A stretch of DNA of 64,000 bases, taken from assembly GCF_000293885.2 (NCBI RefSeq), contig NZ_CP010945.1, forward strand, positions 3,740,001 to 3,804,000. The letters run 5' to 3'. This document shows positions 24,449-32,781 of this stretch, piece after piece. Origin of the DNA: Pseudomonas fluorescens NCIMB 11764. GTDB taxonomy: Bacteria > Pseudomonadota > Gammaproteobacteria > Pseudomonadales > Pseudomonadaceae. Each line of letters starts with the position of its first letter. Position 1 is the first letter of the stretch. Both the position numbers and the translations under genes were made by a program. Below the pieces are notes generated by a model that saw only the letters and a list, made by a program, of their open reading frames with translations, had not been told where the DNA came from and did no database searches.

Positions 24449-26263
24449 ATGCCTGCGAACCTCTCCCGCATCACCTCCTTGCTCGACCAGGCCAGACGCG
24501 CCTTGCTCCTTGTCTGGGGAACCTCTCGCGGGTTGTTTCTGGGCCTGGTACTGGCCACCCTGATCGCTGGCATGCTCCCCGCGCTGGCCGCCTGGCTGGG
24601 CCAGCGCATCGTCGATGCCGTGGTGTTCGCCATGCAGTTGCATGCGCAGCAGGGCAGTGCGCCATTATGGCCGGTCGTGCGTTACGTGCTGTTTGAAGCC
24701 GGTGTGCTTGCTTTGCTGTCCGGGGCGCAACGGGCGCTGTCAGTGCAGCAGTCGTTGTTGCGGGTGCAGTTGGGGCAAAAGGTCAACACAATGATTCTGG
24801 AGAAAGCCCAGACGTTGTCGTTGGTGCAGTTCGAAAATTCGGAGTTCTACGACAAGCTGGTTCGGGTGCGGCGCGAGGCGTCGACCCGGCCGCTGGCGCT
24901 GGTGATGAAGTCGCTGGGGCTGATCCAGAACCTGATCGTGCTGATCAGCTTCGGCGTGTTGCTGGTGCATTTTTCGCCGTGGGCGCTGGTGCTGTTGGTG
25001 GTCGGCGCATTGCCGGTATTTTTTGCCGAAGCGCATTTCTCCGGTGACGCTTTCAGGCTGTTCACCCGCCGTGCGCCGGAGAGTCGGCAGCAGAACTACA
25101 TCGAGACGCTGCTCTCCCACGAGGCGTACATCAAGGAGGTCAAGCTGTTCGGTTTCGCGCCGCTGCTGTTGAAGCGGTATCGCGAGACGTTCGCGCGACT
25201 CTACGCCGAGGACCGCCGGTTGACCTTGCGCCGGGATGGCTGGGGTTTTGTGCTGGGGTTGCTGGGCACGGGGGCGTTTTACCTGGCTTACGCGTGGGTG
25301 GTGGTCGACACCGTTCACGGCAGTATCAGCCTCGGCCAGATGACCATGTACCTGGTGCTGTTCAAGCAAGGGCAGACCGCGGTGAGCAGTAGCTTGAGCG
25401 CCATCAGCGGTCTTTACGAAGATGGCCTGTACCTGTCGAGTCTTTATGAATACCTGGCTGAACCCGTCGTCGTGGATACCGGGCATCTCACCGAGGGTGC
25501 ACTGCCCGGCGATGGTTTGCGGTTCGAGAACGTCGGGTTCTGTTATCCGGGCGCGAGCCGCCCTGCGCTGGAGGGCATCGATCTGCACCTCGTGCCGGGG
25601 CACAGTGTGGCGCTGGTGGGGGAGAACGGTTCAGGCAAGACCACGCTGATCAAGTTGCTGACCCGTCTGTACCGTCCCGATAAGGGCCGAATTCTACTGG
25701 ACGGCAGCGATTTGCAGGCGTGGGAAGAAGGTGCACTGCGTCGGCGTATTGGTGTGATTTTTCAGGATTACATCCGTTACCAGTTCTCCGTGGGCGAGAA
25801 CATTGGCGTCGGTGATACGTTGGCGTTCAACGATGAACAACGTTGGCAGGCGGCCGCCGCCGAGGGCATGGCTGCGCCTTTCATCGAGCGTCTGGATCGC
25901 GGCTATGCCACGCAATTGGGCCGCTGGTTTGCGGGGGGCCAGGAATTGTCCGGCGGGCAATGGCAGAAGATCGCCTTGTCCCGCGCTTACATGCGCCGTG
26001 ATGCCGACATACTGATTCTGGATGAGCCGACTTCAGCCCTCGATCCGGCGGCGGAGGCGGCGGTGTTCGAACATTTCAGCGAGCACACCGAAGGTCGCAT
26101 GACGCTGCTGATTTCCCACCGGTTTTCCAGCGTGCGCAACGCCGACCACATCATCGTGCTGGATCAGGGGGCGATCCTCGAGCGCGGCGACCATGACAGT
26201 CTGGTGGCGGCGGGCGGGCGTTATGCGCAGTTGTTCAAGCTGCAGGCGCAAGGTTATCGATAG
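24449..26263 (+). CDS. ABC transporter, fused permease and ATPase (exporter type)
   Basis: 604 residues from the ATG at 24449, 2 bases after the small Pro-rich frame. The N-terminal exporter membrane domain (about 1-330) has six hydrophobic segments. The nucleotide-binding domain (about 365-600) has Walker A GENGSGKTT, Q-loop FQDYIRYQ, signature LSGGQWQKIALSRAY, Walker B ILILDEPTSALD and H-loop LISHRFSS. It works as a dimer that moves lipids, peptides or drugs outward. No peptidase domain or accessory membrane-fusion protein is encoded beside it, so the substrate is open. Linked to the DUF6338 and small genes as one transcription unit. Confidence 0.92.
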   Translation: MPANLSRITSLLDQARRALLLVWGTSRGLFLGLVLATLIAGMLPALAAWLGQRIVDAVVFAMQLHAQQGSAPLWPVVRYVLFEAGVLALLSGAQRALSVQQSLLRVQLGQKVNTMILEKAQTLSLVQFENSEFYDKLVRVRREASTRPLALVMKSLGLIQNLIVLISFGVLLVHFSPWALVLLVVGALPVFFAEAHFSGDAFRLFTRRAPESRQQNYIETLLSHEAYIKEVKLFGFAPLLLKRYRETFARLYAEDRRLTLRRDGWGFVLGLLGTGAFYLAYAWVVVDTVHGSISLGQMTMYLVLFKQGQTAVSSSLSAISGLYEDGLYLSSLYEYLAEPVVVDTGHLTEGALPGDGLRFENVGFCYPGASRPALEGIDLHLVPGHSVALVGENGSGKTTLIKLLTRLYRPDKGRILLDGSDLQAWEEGALRRRIGVIFQDYIRYQFSVGENIGVGDTLAFNDEQRWQAAAAEGMAAPFIERLDRGYATQLGRWFAGGQELSGGQWQKIALSRAYMRRDADILILDEPTSALDPAAEAAVFEHFSEHTEGRMTLLISHRFSSVRNADHIIVLDQGAILERGDHDSLVAAGGRYAQLFKLQAQGYR

Positions 26264-26266
26264 TCT

Positions 26267-27235
26267 TCAGGAATCCTGAGTACCGCGAGTCAGCGCCGGC
26301 CCGGCCATCTGCGGCGGCTTTGCCTTCATCAAGCCTTCAAGTGCCTGGCGATACTGGTTGCCGCCCAGGCTCATGCTGTTGTTGTGCGTACCGCCCGGCA
26401 CCAGCAGCAGGCGTTTGGGTTCGCTGGCAGCATTGAACAACTGCTGGCTGAATCGCGAGGGCATGAACGCGTCGGCCAGGCCATGGACCACCAGCAGCGG
26501 CATATCGATGTCGACGATCTTGTCGATGGAATCGAATTTCTGCGAAAGCAACCAGCGCACGGGCAGCCATTTCACCGGCAGGTTGCTTTCGGCCACCTGC
26601 GCCACGGCATCGCCCAGCGACGTGAAGGTGGACTCGATGACCAGACCGCGCACCGGAACGGCGGCGTGGTCTTTTTTCGCCTGTGCGGCAAGGTCAGCCG
26701 CCAGGTCGATGGCCACGGCACCGCCGAGGGAGTGGCCGTAGATCAGGCGCTTGCCGGCGTCGGGTTGCATCGTCTTGAAGCGCTCCCAGGCGGCTCGGGC
26801 GTCTTCATACACGCTGGCCTCCGATGGCAGGTCCCCCTTGCTCTGACCAAACCCACGGTAATCGATGGCCAGCACTGAATAGCCCATGGCGCGCAATTGC
26901 TCGATACGGAACGCCTGCCCCGTCAGATTCCAGCGCACGCCATGCAGATAGAGGATCGACGGTGCATCCCGCCGCGCGGCGGGCCACCACCAGGCATGCA
27001 GGTTTTGCCCGCCTTTGAAGCTTGCGGACTTGATGTCGAACTCCTGAACGTCCTTTGGCAAGCCGCGATACCAGCCAGCGGTGCCCGGCTCGATACGAAA
27101 CAGCAGCTCGCGTTCGGTGTGCTCAAGCACCCCGCAACTCACGGGCAGACCGACAACCAGCCCGGCCATGCACAGCAAGGGCAGCCAGCGTCGGCGAAGA
27201 CGGGTGAGCAGGGAGGAGGCCATTGGGTGGTCCAT
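26267..27235 (-). CDS. Alpha/beta hydrolase, membrane-anchored (Bem46/ABHD type)
   Basis: 322 residues. A basic start is followed by a hydrophobic segment (about 18-35) containing GLVVGLPVSCGVLEH. The cysteine gives no clear lipobox, so it may be a membrane anchor. The hydrolase core has ILYLHG, AIDYRGFGQSKG, nucleophile elbow YGHSLGGAVA, the acid in LLVVHGLADAFMP and the His in PGGTHNN. This is the serine-hydrolase triad of the ABHD/Bem46 group. The natural substrate is unknown. It ends 3 bases from the convergent ABC gene. The start may be 27235 or 27223, since neither has a strong ribosome site. Confidence 0.85.
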   Translation of the reverse strand: MDHPMASSLLTRLRRRWLPLLCMAGLVVGLPVSCGVLEHTERELLFRIEPGTAGWYRGLPKDVQEFDIKSASFKGGQNLHAWWWPAARRDAPSILYLHGVRWNLTGQAFRIEQLRAMGYSVLAIDYRGFGQSKGDLPSEASVYEDARAAWERFKTMQPDAGKRLIYGHSLGGAVAIDLAADLAAQAKKDHAAVPVRGLVIESTFTSLGDAVAQVAESNLPVKWLPVRWLLSQKFDSIDKIVDIDMPLLVVHGLADAFMPSRFSQQLFNAASEPKRLLLVPGGTHNNSMSLGGNQYRQALEGLMKAKPPQMAGPALTRGTQDS

Positions 27236-27322
27236 CGGTAAAAAACTGAAGTTCGTTTTTTAACAGAAGCGCAGCGGGGGCGGGAATAATTTCGACAGTC
27301 GTTCACGGCCCCCTGTGGCAGA

Positions 27323-28321
27323 TCAATCCACCCGCAACACAATCTTGCCAATGTGATCGCCACCTTCCATCCGCGCATGAGCCTGTGCCGCATCAGCCAG
27401 TGGATAGACCTTGTCGATCATCGGCAGACAACGCCCGGCAGCCAATACCGGCCAGACGTACTCGCGCAGTTGCTCGGCGATCGAGGCTTTTTCTTCGCGG
27501 GTCCGCGAGCGCATCAGTGAGCCGGTGATCGTCGCGCGTTTGCTCATGATCGCCATCAGGTCGACGTCTTTGGCGTGGGCGCCGCCGAGAAAGCCCAGCA
27601 TCACCAGTCGACCCTCCATGCCCAGCGCCGCGATGTTCGAGTTCAGGTACGAGCCGCCCATGATGTCGAGAATCACATTGACGCCTTTGCCGGCGGTTTT
27701 TTCCTGAATCACCTGGACGAAATCCTGGTCGCGGTAGTTGATCGCCTCCGCGCCCAGCTTGCGGATCGCCGCGCACTTTTCCTCACTGCCTGCCGTGGCG
27801 AATGCCTTGACGCCGAACTCGCGACACAACATCAAGGCCGTCGTGCCGATGCCGCTGGTGCCGCCGTGAATCAATGCTCGCTGGCCTTTGCTGGCGCCAC
27901 CCATGTCGAACAGATTCGCCCACACCGTGAAGAACGTTTCCGGGACCGCCGCCGCTTGCACCCAATCCATGCCTTGAGGAATCGGCAATGTCTGGCTGGC
28001 CGGTGCGACGCAGTATTGTGCGTAGCCGCCGCCATTGGTCAGCGCGCAGACGTTGTCGCCGACGATGAATTCGCTCACGTCTTTACCGACTGCAACCACT
28101 TCGCCGGCCACTTCCAGGCCAGGGATCGGGCTCATGCCGGGTTTCATCGGGTACTTGCCGGCCCGTTGGATCACGTCGGGGCGATTGACCCCGGCGGCAT
28201 GCACGCGAATCAGCACTTCGCCCACACCAGCGGTGGGGACCGCTTCCTGGCGCGGCTTCAACACCTCGGGCCCGCCGGGTTCGGTGATTTCAATCAGGGT
28301 CATGGTTTGGGGCAGATTCAT
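27323..28321 (-). CDS. NADPH:quinone oxidoreductase-like (PIG3/Qor, MDR family)
   Basis: 332 residues of the zinc-free medium-chain dehydrogenase/reductase family. Marks are HAAGVNRPDVIQRAGKYPMKPGMSPIPGLEVAGEV at the start, QAAAVPETFFTVWANLFDMGG, and the cofactor-binding ALIHGGTSGIGTTALMLCREFG, with AGSEEKCAAIRKLGAEAINYRDQDF after it. This pattern is that of the human PIG3/TP53I3-like group, which reduces quinones with NADPH. The start at 28321 has AGGACGCGCCC upstream. It lies alone between an alpha/beta hydrolase and an MFS gene, all on the minus strand, and may be co-transcribed with the MFS transporter 57 bases upstream. Confidence 0.9.
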   Translation of the reverse strand: MNLPQTMTLIEITEPGGPEVLKPRQEAVPTAGVGEVLIRVHAAGVNRPDVIQRAGKYPMKPGMSPIPGLEVAGEVVAVGKDVSEFIVGDNVCALTNGGGYAQYCVAPASQTLPIPQGMDWVQAAAVPETFFTVWANLFDMGGASKGQRALIHGGTSGIGTTALMLCREFGVKAFATAGSEEKCAAIRKLGAEAINYRDQDFVQVIQEKTAGKGVNVILDIMGGSYLNSNIAALGMEGRLVMLGFLGGAHAKDVDLMAIMSKRATITGSLMRSRTREEKASIAEQLREYVWPVLAAGRCLPMIDKVYPLADAAQAHARMEGGDHIGKIVLRVD

Positions 28322-28378
28322 GGGCGCGTCCTGTCTGGAGGTGTTCAGTAAATGGGACCACTTCGAGGTGGCAGTGAC

Positions 28379-29590
28379 TCAGTTCAATGCCGATTGCAGC
28401 CGATCGTGGCGGTTCAGCAGGCGCATGCCCGGTTCCAGCAGCAGCGCCACGACAATGGCTCCCGCCGCGATGATGAACAACAACCCGTGATGCCCGCCGC
28501 TGGCGTTGAACAATGCTGAATAGGCAAACCCGGCAATTGCCTGGAATGTAGCAAACGACACGGTGGCGCGACTCCAGGCAATTTGCTGCGGGTGATGCTG
28601 CGGGATCAGTTCGTGAACCCGGGCCAGTGCCAGCGGAACGATGCCCGGCGGGAACGAGCCGAGGATCACTGCCAGCAAGGCCAGGGCGGTGAATGAGCTG
28701 GAAATCGACAGCAGACCCACGGCAAGCGCCTGTACCACCAGCACCAGGCGAATGCTCAACCGTGCGCCCAGTTTATCGGCCAGGAAACCGTAGCTCACCG
28801 GACCGATAATCGCGCCGATACCGTACATCACCCAAATCAGCGCACCCACATGCGACCCGGCACCGAGCCCGCGAGCGACATAATCCACCAGAAACACCAT
28901 GGCGGGTACGAGGCCGGCCGCCATGAATGCGTACTGGGCAAACAACAGATAAACCCGTGGATCGGTCGGCGCACTGAATTCTTCGTCAGACGGCATGACA
29001 GTTGCCGGATGCGCAGCTGACGGCCAACCGAACCAGCTTGCGGCGGTCAGCACCAGCGCAATCAAACCGAGACCGAACCAGGTGTTCTGCAAACCCAGGC
29101 TCAGCAGCGGCGGAACAATCGTTCCCGATCCGGCAATGCCCAAACCGATACCCAGAAAAATCGCGCCGCTGGCCAATCCTCGGCGGGTGACCGGCACATG
29201 CGGCAGCACGGTCGCGGCGACCAGTACCATGATCGCGCCACCGGCGATGCCCGACAGCAGGCGCCAGCCGAAGAACCAGCTCACCGACAGCGGAAAGCCA
29301 CAGGCGAAAAACGACAGCGTCACCGCCAGCATCATCAGGCGCAGCGCGGTTTTGTTGGAGGTGCGGCGGGCCAGCGGATGGCCGATCAGTGCGCCGATCA
29401 GGTAGCCAACCAGGTTGGCGGCACCGAGGTACACCACGTCGCTGGTGGAAAACCAGTGCGCCTGGATCAACGAAGGAATCAACGGCGTGTAGGCAAACCG
29501 CGCCAGGCCGATGCTGACCAGGCTGGCGCAAAGACCGGCGAATATCGGCAGCCATATCGCGCTGCGTGGAGTGGATGATGTGCTGAGCAT
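28379..29590 (-). CDS. MFS transporter (YbfB/YjiJ family)
   Basis: 403 residues with about 12 hydrophobic segments. The first reads LPIFAGLCASLVSIGLARFAYTPLIPSLI, typical of the YbfB/YjiJ group of major facilitator transporters, followed by LVGYLIGALIGHPLARR (the motif A region) and further helices. These are proton-driven small-molecule carriers of unknown substrate, probably exporters. The start at 29590 has AGGACAGCCCCC upstream. The LysR gene at 29703 diverges from it with 112 bases between, the normal arrangement for a LysR regulator and its target. Confidence 0.9.
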   Translation of the reverse strand: MLSTSSTPRSAIWLPIFAGLCASLVSIGLARFAYTPLIPSLIQAHWFSTSDVVYLGAANLVGYLIGALIGHPLARRTSNKTALRLMMLAVTLSFFACGFPLSVSWFFGWRLLSGIAGGAIMVLVAATVLPHVPVTRRGLASGAIFLGIGLGIAGSGTIVPPLLSLGLQNTWFGLGLIALVLTAASWFGWPSAAHPATVMPSDEEFSAPTDPRVYLLFAQYAFMAAGLVPAMVFLVDYVARGLGAGSHVGALIWVMYGIGAIIGPVSYGFLADKLGARLSIRLVLVVQALAVGLLSISSSFTALALLAVILGSFPPGIVPLALARVHELIPQHHPQQIAWSRATVSFATFQAIAGFAYSALFNASGGHHGLLFIIAAGAIVVALLLEPGMRLLNRHDRLQSALN

Positions 29591-29702
29591 GGGGGCTGTC
29601 CTGCAGGTTTATTTCAGGTGCCCAGCTTATCCAGGTTTACTGATTCATTAGCGCAGCGAGTTTGCGCTATCGTGATGCGTATATGCATCAGTGGAGGTCC
29701 GT

Positions 29703-30578
29703 ATGAATTGGGATGACGCGCGAGTCTTTCTGGCGGTTTGCCGGGAATCGACGCTACGCGGCGCAGCGCGGGTGCTGGGTGTTGATCAGGCCACCGTCGG
29801 GCGGCGAATCACGGCACTGGAAAAGTCCTTGAGTGCGACGCTGTTTCTGCGCACGTCCGAGGGGTACGCGCTGACGGCGGTGGGCGAGGCGGCGTTGAAA
29901 GCTGTGGAAAAAATGGAGCATTCCGCACTGGAGCTCGAACGACGGATTCAAGGGCTTGATGATCGACTGACGGGCACCGTTCGGGTCAGCACCACGGACT
30001 CCATGGCCATCGACTTCCTGATCCCGGCCATTGCCCGCTTGCATGAGCAGCACCCCGACGTGCGAGTGCAACTGGACGCTTCGACGCAAATTATCAGCCT
30101 GTCGAAACGCGAAGCCGACATCGCCGTGCGCAACACCCGGCCGGATAACCCGGACCTGATCGCCCGGCGCATTGCGCGTTGGCCGGTGGGACTGTTTGCT
30201 TCCAGAGACTATGTGGACGCCCACGGCGTGCCGGCACCGGGCTCCGCGTTCGAGGGGCATGATCTGGTGGTGTATCAGCCGTATTTGCAGGGCCACAAGG
30301 ACATGACGCTGGTCTCGGAACCGCTGGGGCGCGGCCGCATCGTGTCGAGCTTGAGTTCCGGCCTGCTGGTGCGCCGAGCCATTGCCGCCGGAATCGGACT
30401 GGGGGAAATTCCGGTGTACATGGGGGAGAGGGACGGGCTGGTCCGGCTGTGGCCAGAGCGCACGCGACCGGTACCGTATGAGGTGTGGCTGGTGACCCAC
30501 GAGGATTTGCGGCATACCGCCAGGGTTCGTGTGGTCATTGATGAGATTGTGGCGGTGTTTTCGGGGACGGGTGAGTAA
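29703..30578 (+). CDS. LysR-family transcriptional regulator
   Basis: 291 residues from the ATG at 29703 (GGAGG 5 bases upstream). The helix-turn-helix reads WDDARVFLAVCRESTLRGAARVLGVDQATVGRRITALEKSL. The effector domain (about 90-288) begins GTVRVSTTDSMAIDFLIPAIARLHEQHPDVRVQL. It is divergent from the MFS transporter gene and is probably its regulator. The 112-base shared region has a T-N11-A type dyad candidate around TTTGCGCTATCGTGATGCG, but I cannot assign an operator with confidence. Confidence 0.88.
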   Translation: MNWDDARVFLAVCRESTLRGAARVLGVDQATVGRRITALEKSLSATLFLRTSEGYALTAVGEAALKAVEKMEHSALELERRIQGLDDRLTGTVRVSTTDSMAIDFLIPAIARLHEQHPDVRVQLDASTQIISLSKREADIAVRNTRPDNPDLIARRIARWPVGLFASRDYVDAHGVPAPGSAFEGHDLVVYQPYLQGHKDMTLVSEPLGRGRIVSSLSSGLLVRRAIAAGIGLGEIPVYMGERDGLVRLWPERTRPVPYEVWLVTHEDLRHTARVRVVIDEIVAVFSGTGE

Positions 30579-30592
30579 AGCTTGAAAGATCG

Positions 30593-30660
30593 CAGCCTCG
30601 CTCCGCTCGACAGCTTCTACAGGGATTGACATGTAGGAGCTGTCGAGCGGAGCGAGGCTG
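30593..30660. repeat. 68-base inverted repeat between convergent genes
   Basis: The arms CAGCCTCGCTCCGCTCGACAGCT and the reverse complement AGCTGTCGAGCGGAGCGAGGCTG (23 bases, perfect) surround TCTACAGGGATTGACATGTAGG. It lies between the end of LysR (30578) and the end of the pirin gene (30672) and can serve as terminator for both. The GTAGGAGCTGTCGAGC arm is a common fluorescens-group repeat, distinct from the TGTGGCGAGGG family. Confidence 0.8.
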
Positions 30661-30671
30661 TTATCCCAGGG

Positions 30672-31394
30672 TTATGGCATTTCCGGCAATTCCTGAGGAC
30701 GCAGGTCGAACACCAACACTTCGGCATCGACGCCATTGCTCAAGCTCAGCAATTGTTCATCCCGAACCCGTACGCCATCGCCTTCCTGCAATACCATGCC
30801 GTTGAGTTCGACACTGCCACGAGCCACATGCACATAGGCGTACCGATTGGCGGCCAGTTCCAGGGTGGCGGATTCCTTGCCATCGATCAGCCCGGCATAC
30901 ACCCGTGCATCCTGGCGCACCTGCAGCGAACCGTTTTTCCCCTCGGGGGAGATGATCAGTTGCAGGCGGCCGCGTTTTTTCTGCGTGCTGAAATGCTCTT
31001 GCTGATAGCGCGGTTTGGCGCCGCTGACGTCCGGCACAATCCAGATTTGCAGGAAGTGCACGCCACGGGTGGCCGAGTGGTTGTACTCGCTGTGCGCCAC
31101 GCCGCTGCCGGCGCTCATCAATTGCACGTCACCGGGGCGGATCACCGAACCGGTACCCAGGGTGTCCTTGTGTTCAAGGGCACCTTCGAGCACATAGGAG
31201 AAGATCTCCATGTCGCGATGCGGGTGCTGGCCGAAGCCTTTGCCGGCGGCGACGCGGTCATCGTTGATCACCAGCAGGTCGGAAAAACCCTGCTCTTTCG
31301 GGTTGCGGTAGTTGGCGAAGGAAAAGGTGTGGAACGACTTCAACCAACCGTGATTGGCCGCGCCGCGATCGGAAGCTTTGCGAAGGGTCAGCAT
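30672..31394 (-). CDS. Pirin-family protein (YhaK type)
   Basis: 240 residues of the bicupin pirin family, with the N-terminal metal-binding motifs HTFSFANYRNP and GFGQHPHRDMEIFSYVLEGALEHKDTLG, then MSAGSGVAHSEYNHS. Three His and one Glu in this cupin bind iron. The C-terminal cupin is shorter. YhaK-like pirins are linked with quercetinase activity and redox sensing, but the role in pseudomonads is not settled. ATG at 31394 with AGGAGATTTCATC upstream. Divergent from the GlxA-type regulator at 31654, with a 258-base gap in which I see no recognisable operator. Confidence 0.9.
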   Translation of the reverse strand: MLTLRKASDRGAANHGWLKSFHTFSFANYRNPKEQGFSDLLVINDDRVAAGKGFGQHPHRDMEIFSYVLEGALEHKDTLGTGSVIRPGDVQLMSAGSGVAHSEYNHSATRGVHFLQIWIVPDVSGAKPRYQQEHFSTQKKRGRLQLIISPEGKNGSLQVRQDARVYAGLIDGKESATLELAANRYAYVHVARGSVELNGMVLQEGDGVRVRDEQLLSLSNGVDAEVLVFDLRPQELPEMP

Positions 31395-31653
31395 GATGAA
31401 ATCTCCTGTTGGGACGTTGATTCGTCCGAGTGAGGAGAAGGTTAATGTTTATCGGTTTGTGCAATAAGTAGATGAAAATTGAAATACTGTCTCGTTCAGG
31501 TTGACAATAATGGGTAGGCTGTTCCTGTTCCATTGGCCATAATGCATATCACTGCCTTAATGCCGAGCACATAACGTGCAGGAGCCAGCAAGCCGGTTCC
31601 TGCAGGGTGGGTGTTCAGCCAGTAATCCTTTTTTGACTTCAGTGATGTAACCC

Positions 31654-32604
31654 ATGAAAACCGTAGCAATGGTGCTGTTTCCCGACTTTCTCCTGCTCGA
31701 CATGGCCGGGCCCATGGAGGTGTTTTCCATCGCCAATCGCTACCTGGAGCCGGCACAGCGTTATGAGCTGATGACCATTGGCACCGAACACGGGGCATTG
31801 CGTGCGTCCAACGGCGTCAACGTTCACCCCGACATGCACATCGATCAGGCGGGTCAGGCTTATGACTTGTTGCTGGTGCCTGGCGGTCCCGGTGCCTACA
31901 ACGAAAAGCACCCGCCGTTACTCCACTGGTTGCAAAACGCCGTCAGCCGCGCAGGCTGCTATGGCTCGATTTGCACCGGCGCCTTCGTGCTCGGGCACGC
32001 CGGCCTGCTCGACGGTTACCGCGTCACCACCCATTGGCATTACACAGAACGGCTGATCAAGGGCTTCCCGAAGGCGACAGTGGAGACCGACCGGATTTAC
32101 GTGCAGGACCGCAACCTCATCACCTCCGGCGGCGTTACGGCCGGCATCGACCTCGCGTTGTCAGTCGTCGCCGAAGACCACGGCAAGAAAGTCGCCCAGG
32201 ACGTGGCCAAGGTGTTGCTGGTGGTGATGAAGCGCCAGGGCGGCCAGGCGCAATTCAGTCCGTTGATGGCCACCATCGCGCCCCATGAAACGCCAGTGAC
32301 CCGCGTGCAGAATTATGTGCTTGAGCATCTGGATGAGGCATTCAGCATTGAACGCATGGCGGGCCTGGCCACCATGAGTCCCCGTCATTTCGCCAGGGTG
32401 TTCGCCCGGGAAGTGAACATGACCCCGATGGAATTCCTGCAAAGCGCGCGCATCGACTGCGCCAGGAATCTCCTGGAAACCACTGACTTGCCGCTCAAGA
32501 CCGTGGCGTTCAAAAGTGGCTTCGGCAGTGTTCGGCACATGCGGTTCCTGTTCAGTGAAAAACTTGGATTGACGCCGACCCTGTACCGGGAACAGTCGAG
32601 CTAG
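31654..32604 (+). CDS. GlxA-type regulator (DJ-1/PfpI domain plus AraC helix-turn-helix)
   Basis: 316 residues. The N-terminal DJ-1/PfpI-like domain (about 1-185) has the nucleophile-elbow motif CYGSICTGAFVLGHAG (Cys107) and YDLLLVPGGPG. The C-terminal AraC region (about 215-312) reads VQNYVLEHLDEAFSIERMAGLATMSPRHFARVFAREVNMTP and VAFKSGFGSVRHMRFLFSEKLGLTPTLYR. Regulators of this build (GbdR, ArgR, FtrA relatives) usually sense amino-acid or quaternary-amine metabolites. The target here is unknown. It could regulate the divergent pirin gene. Confidence 0.9.
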   Translation: MKTVAMVLFPDFLLLDMAGPMEVFSIANRYLEPAQRYELMTIGTEHGALRASNGVNVHPDMHIDQAGQAYDLLLVPGGPGAYNEKHPPLLHWLQNAVSRAGCYGSICTGAFVLGHAGLLDGYRVTTHWHYTERLIKGFPKATVETDRIYVQDRNLITSGGVTAGIDLALSVVAEDHGKKVAQDVAKVLLVVMKRQGGQAQFSPLMATIAPHETPVTRVQNYVLEHLDEAFSIERMAGLATMSPRHFARVFAREVNMTPMEFLQSARIDCARNLLETTDLPLKTVAFKSGFGSVRHMRFLFSEKLGLTPTLYREQSS

Positions 32605-32781
32605 AGCCTTCTTGTCCGTCTTGCGCACTGTGATGGCCGTGATGCTCCCATCTTCGCAGTTGTACCTTCACCGATGCCTGCCAAGATACTGCTGAACTCT
32701 TTGCAATGGAGGTGCGTGAGCCTGGCGCGGGATGAATGTGCAGTCCTTTTAGCCGCCCCGGGTTTGCGCACGTGAACGTGC

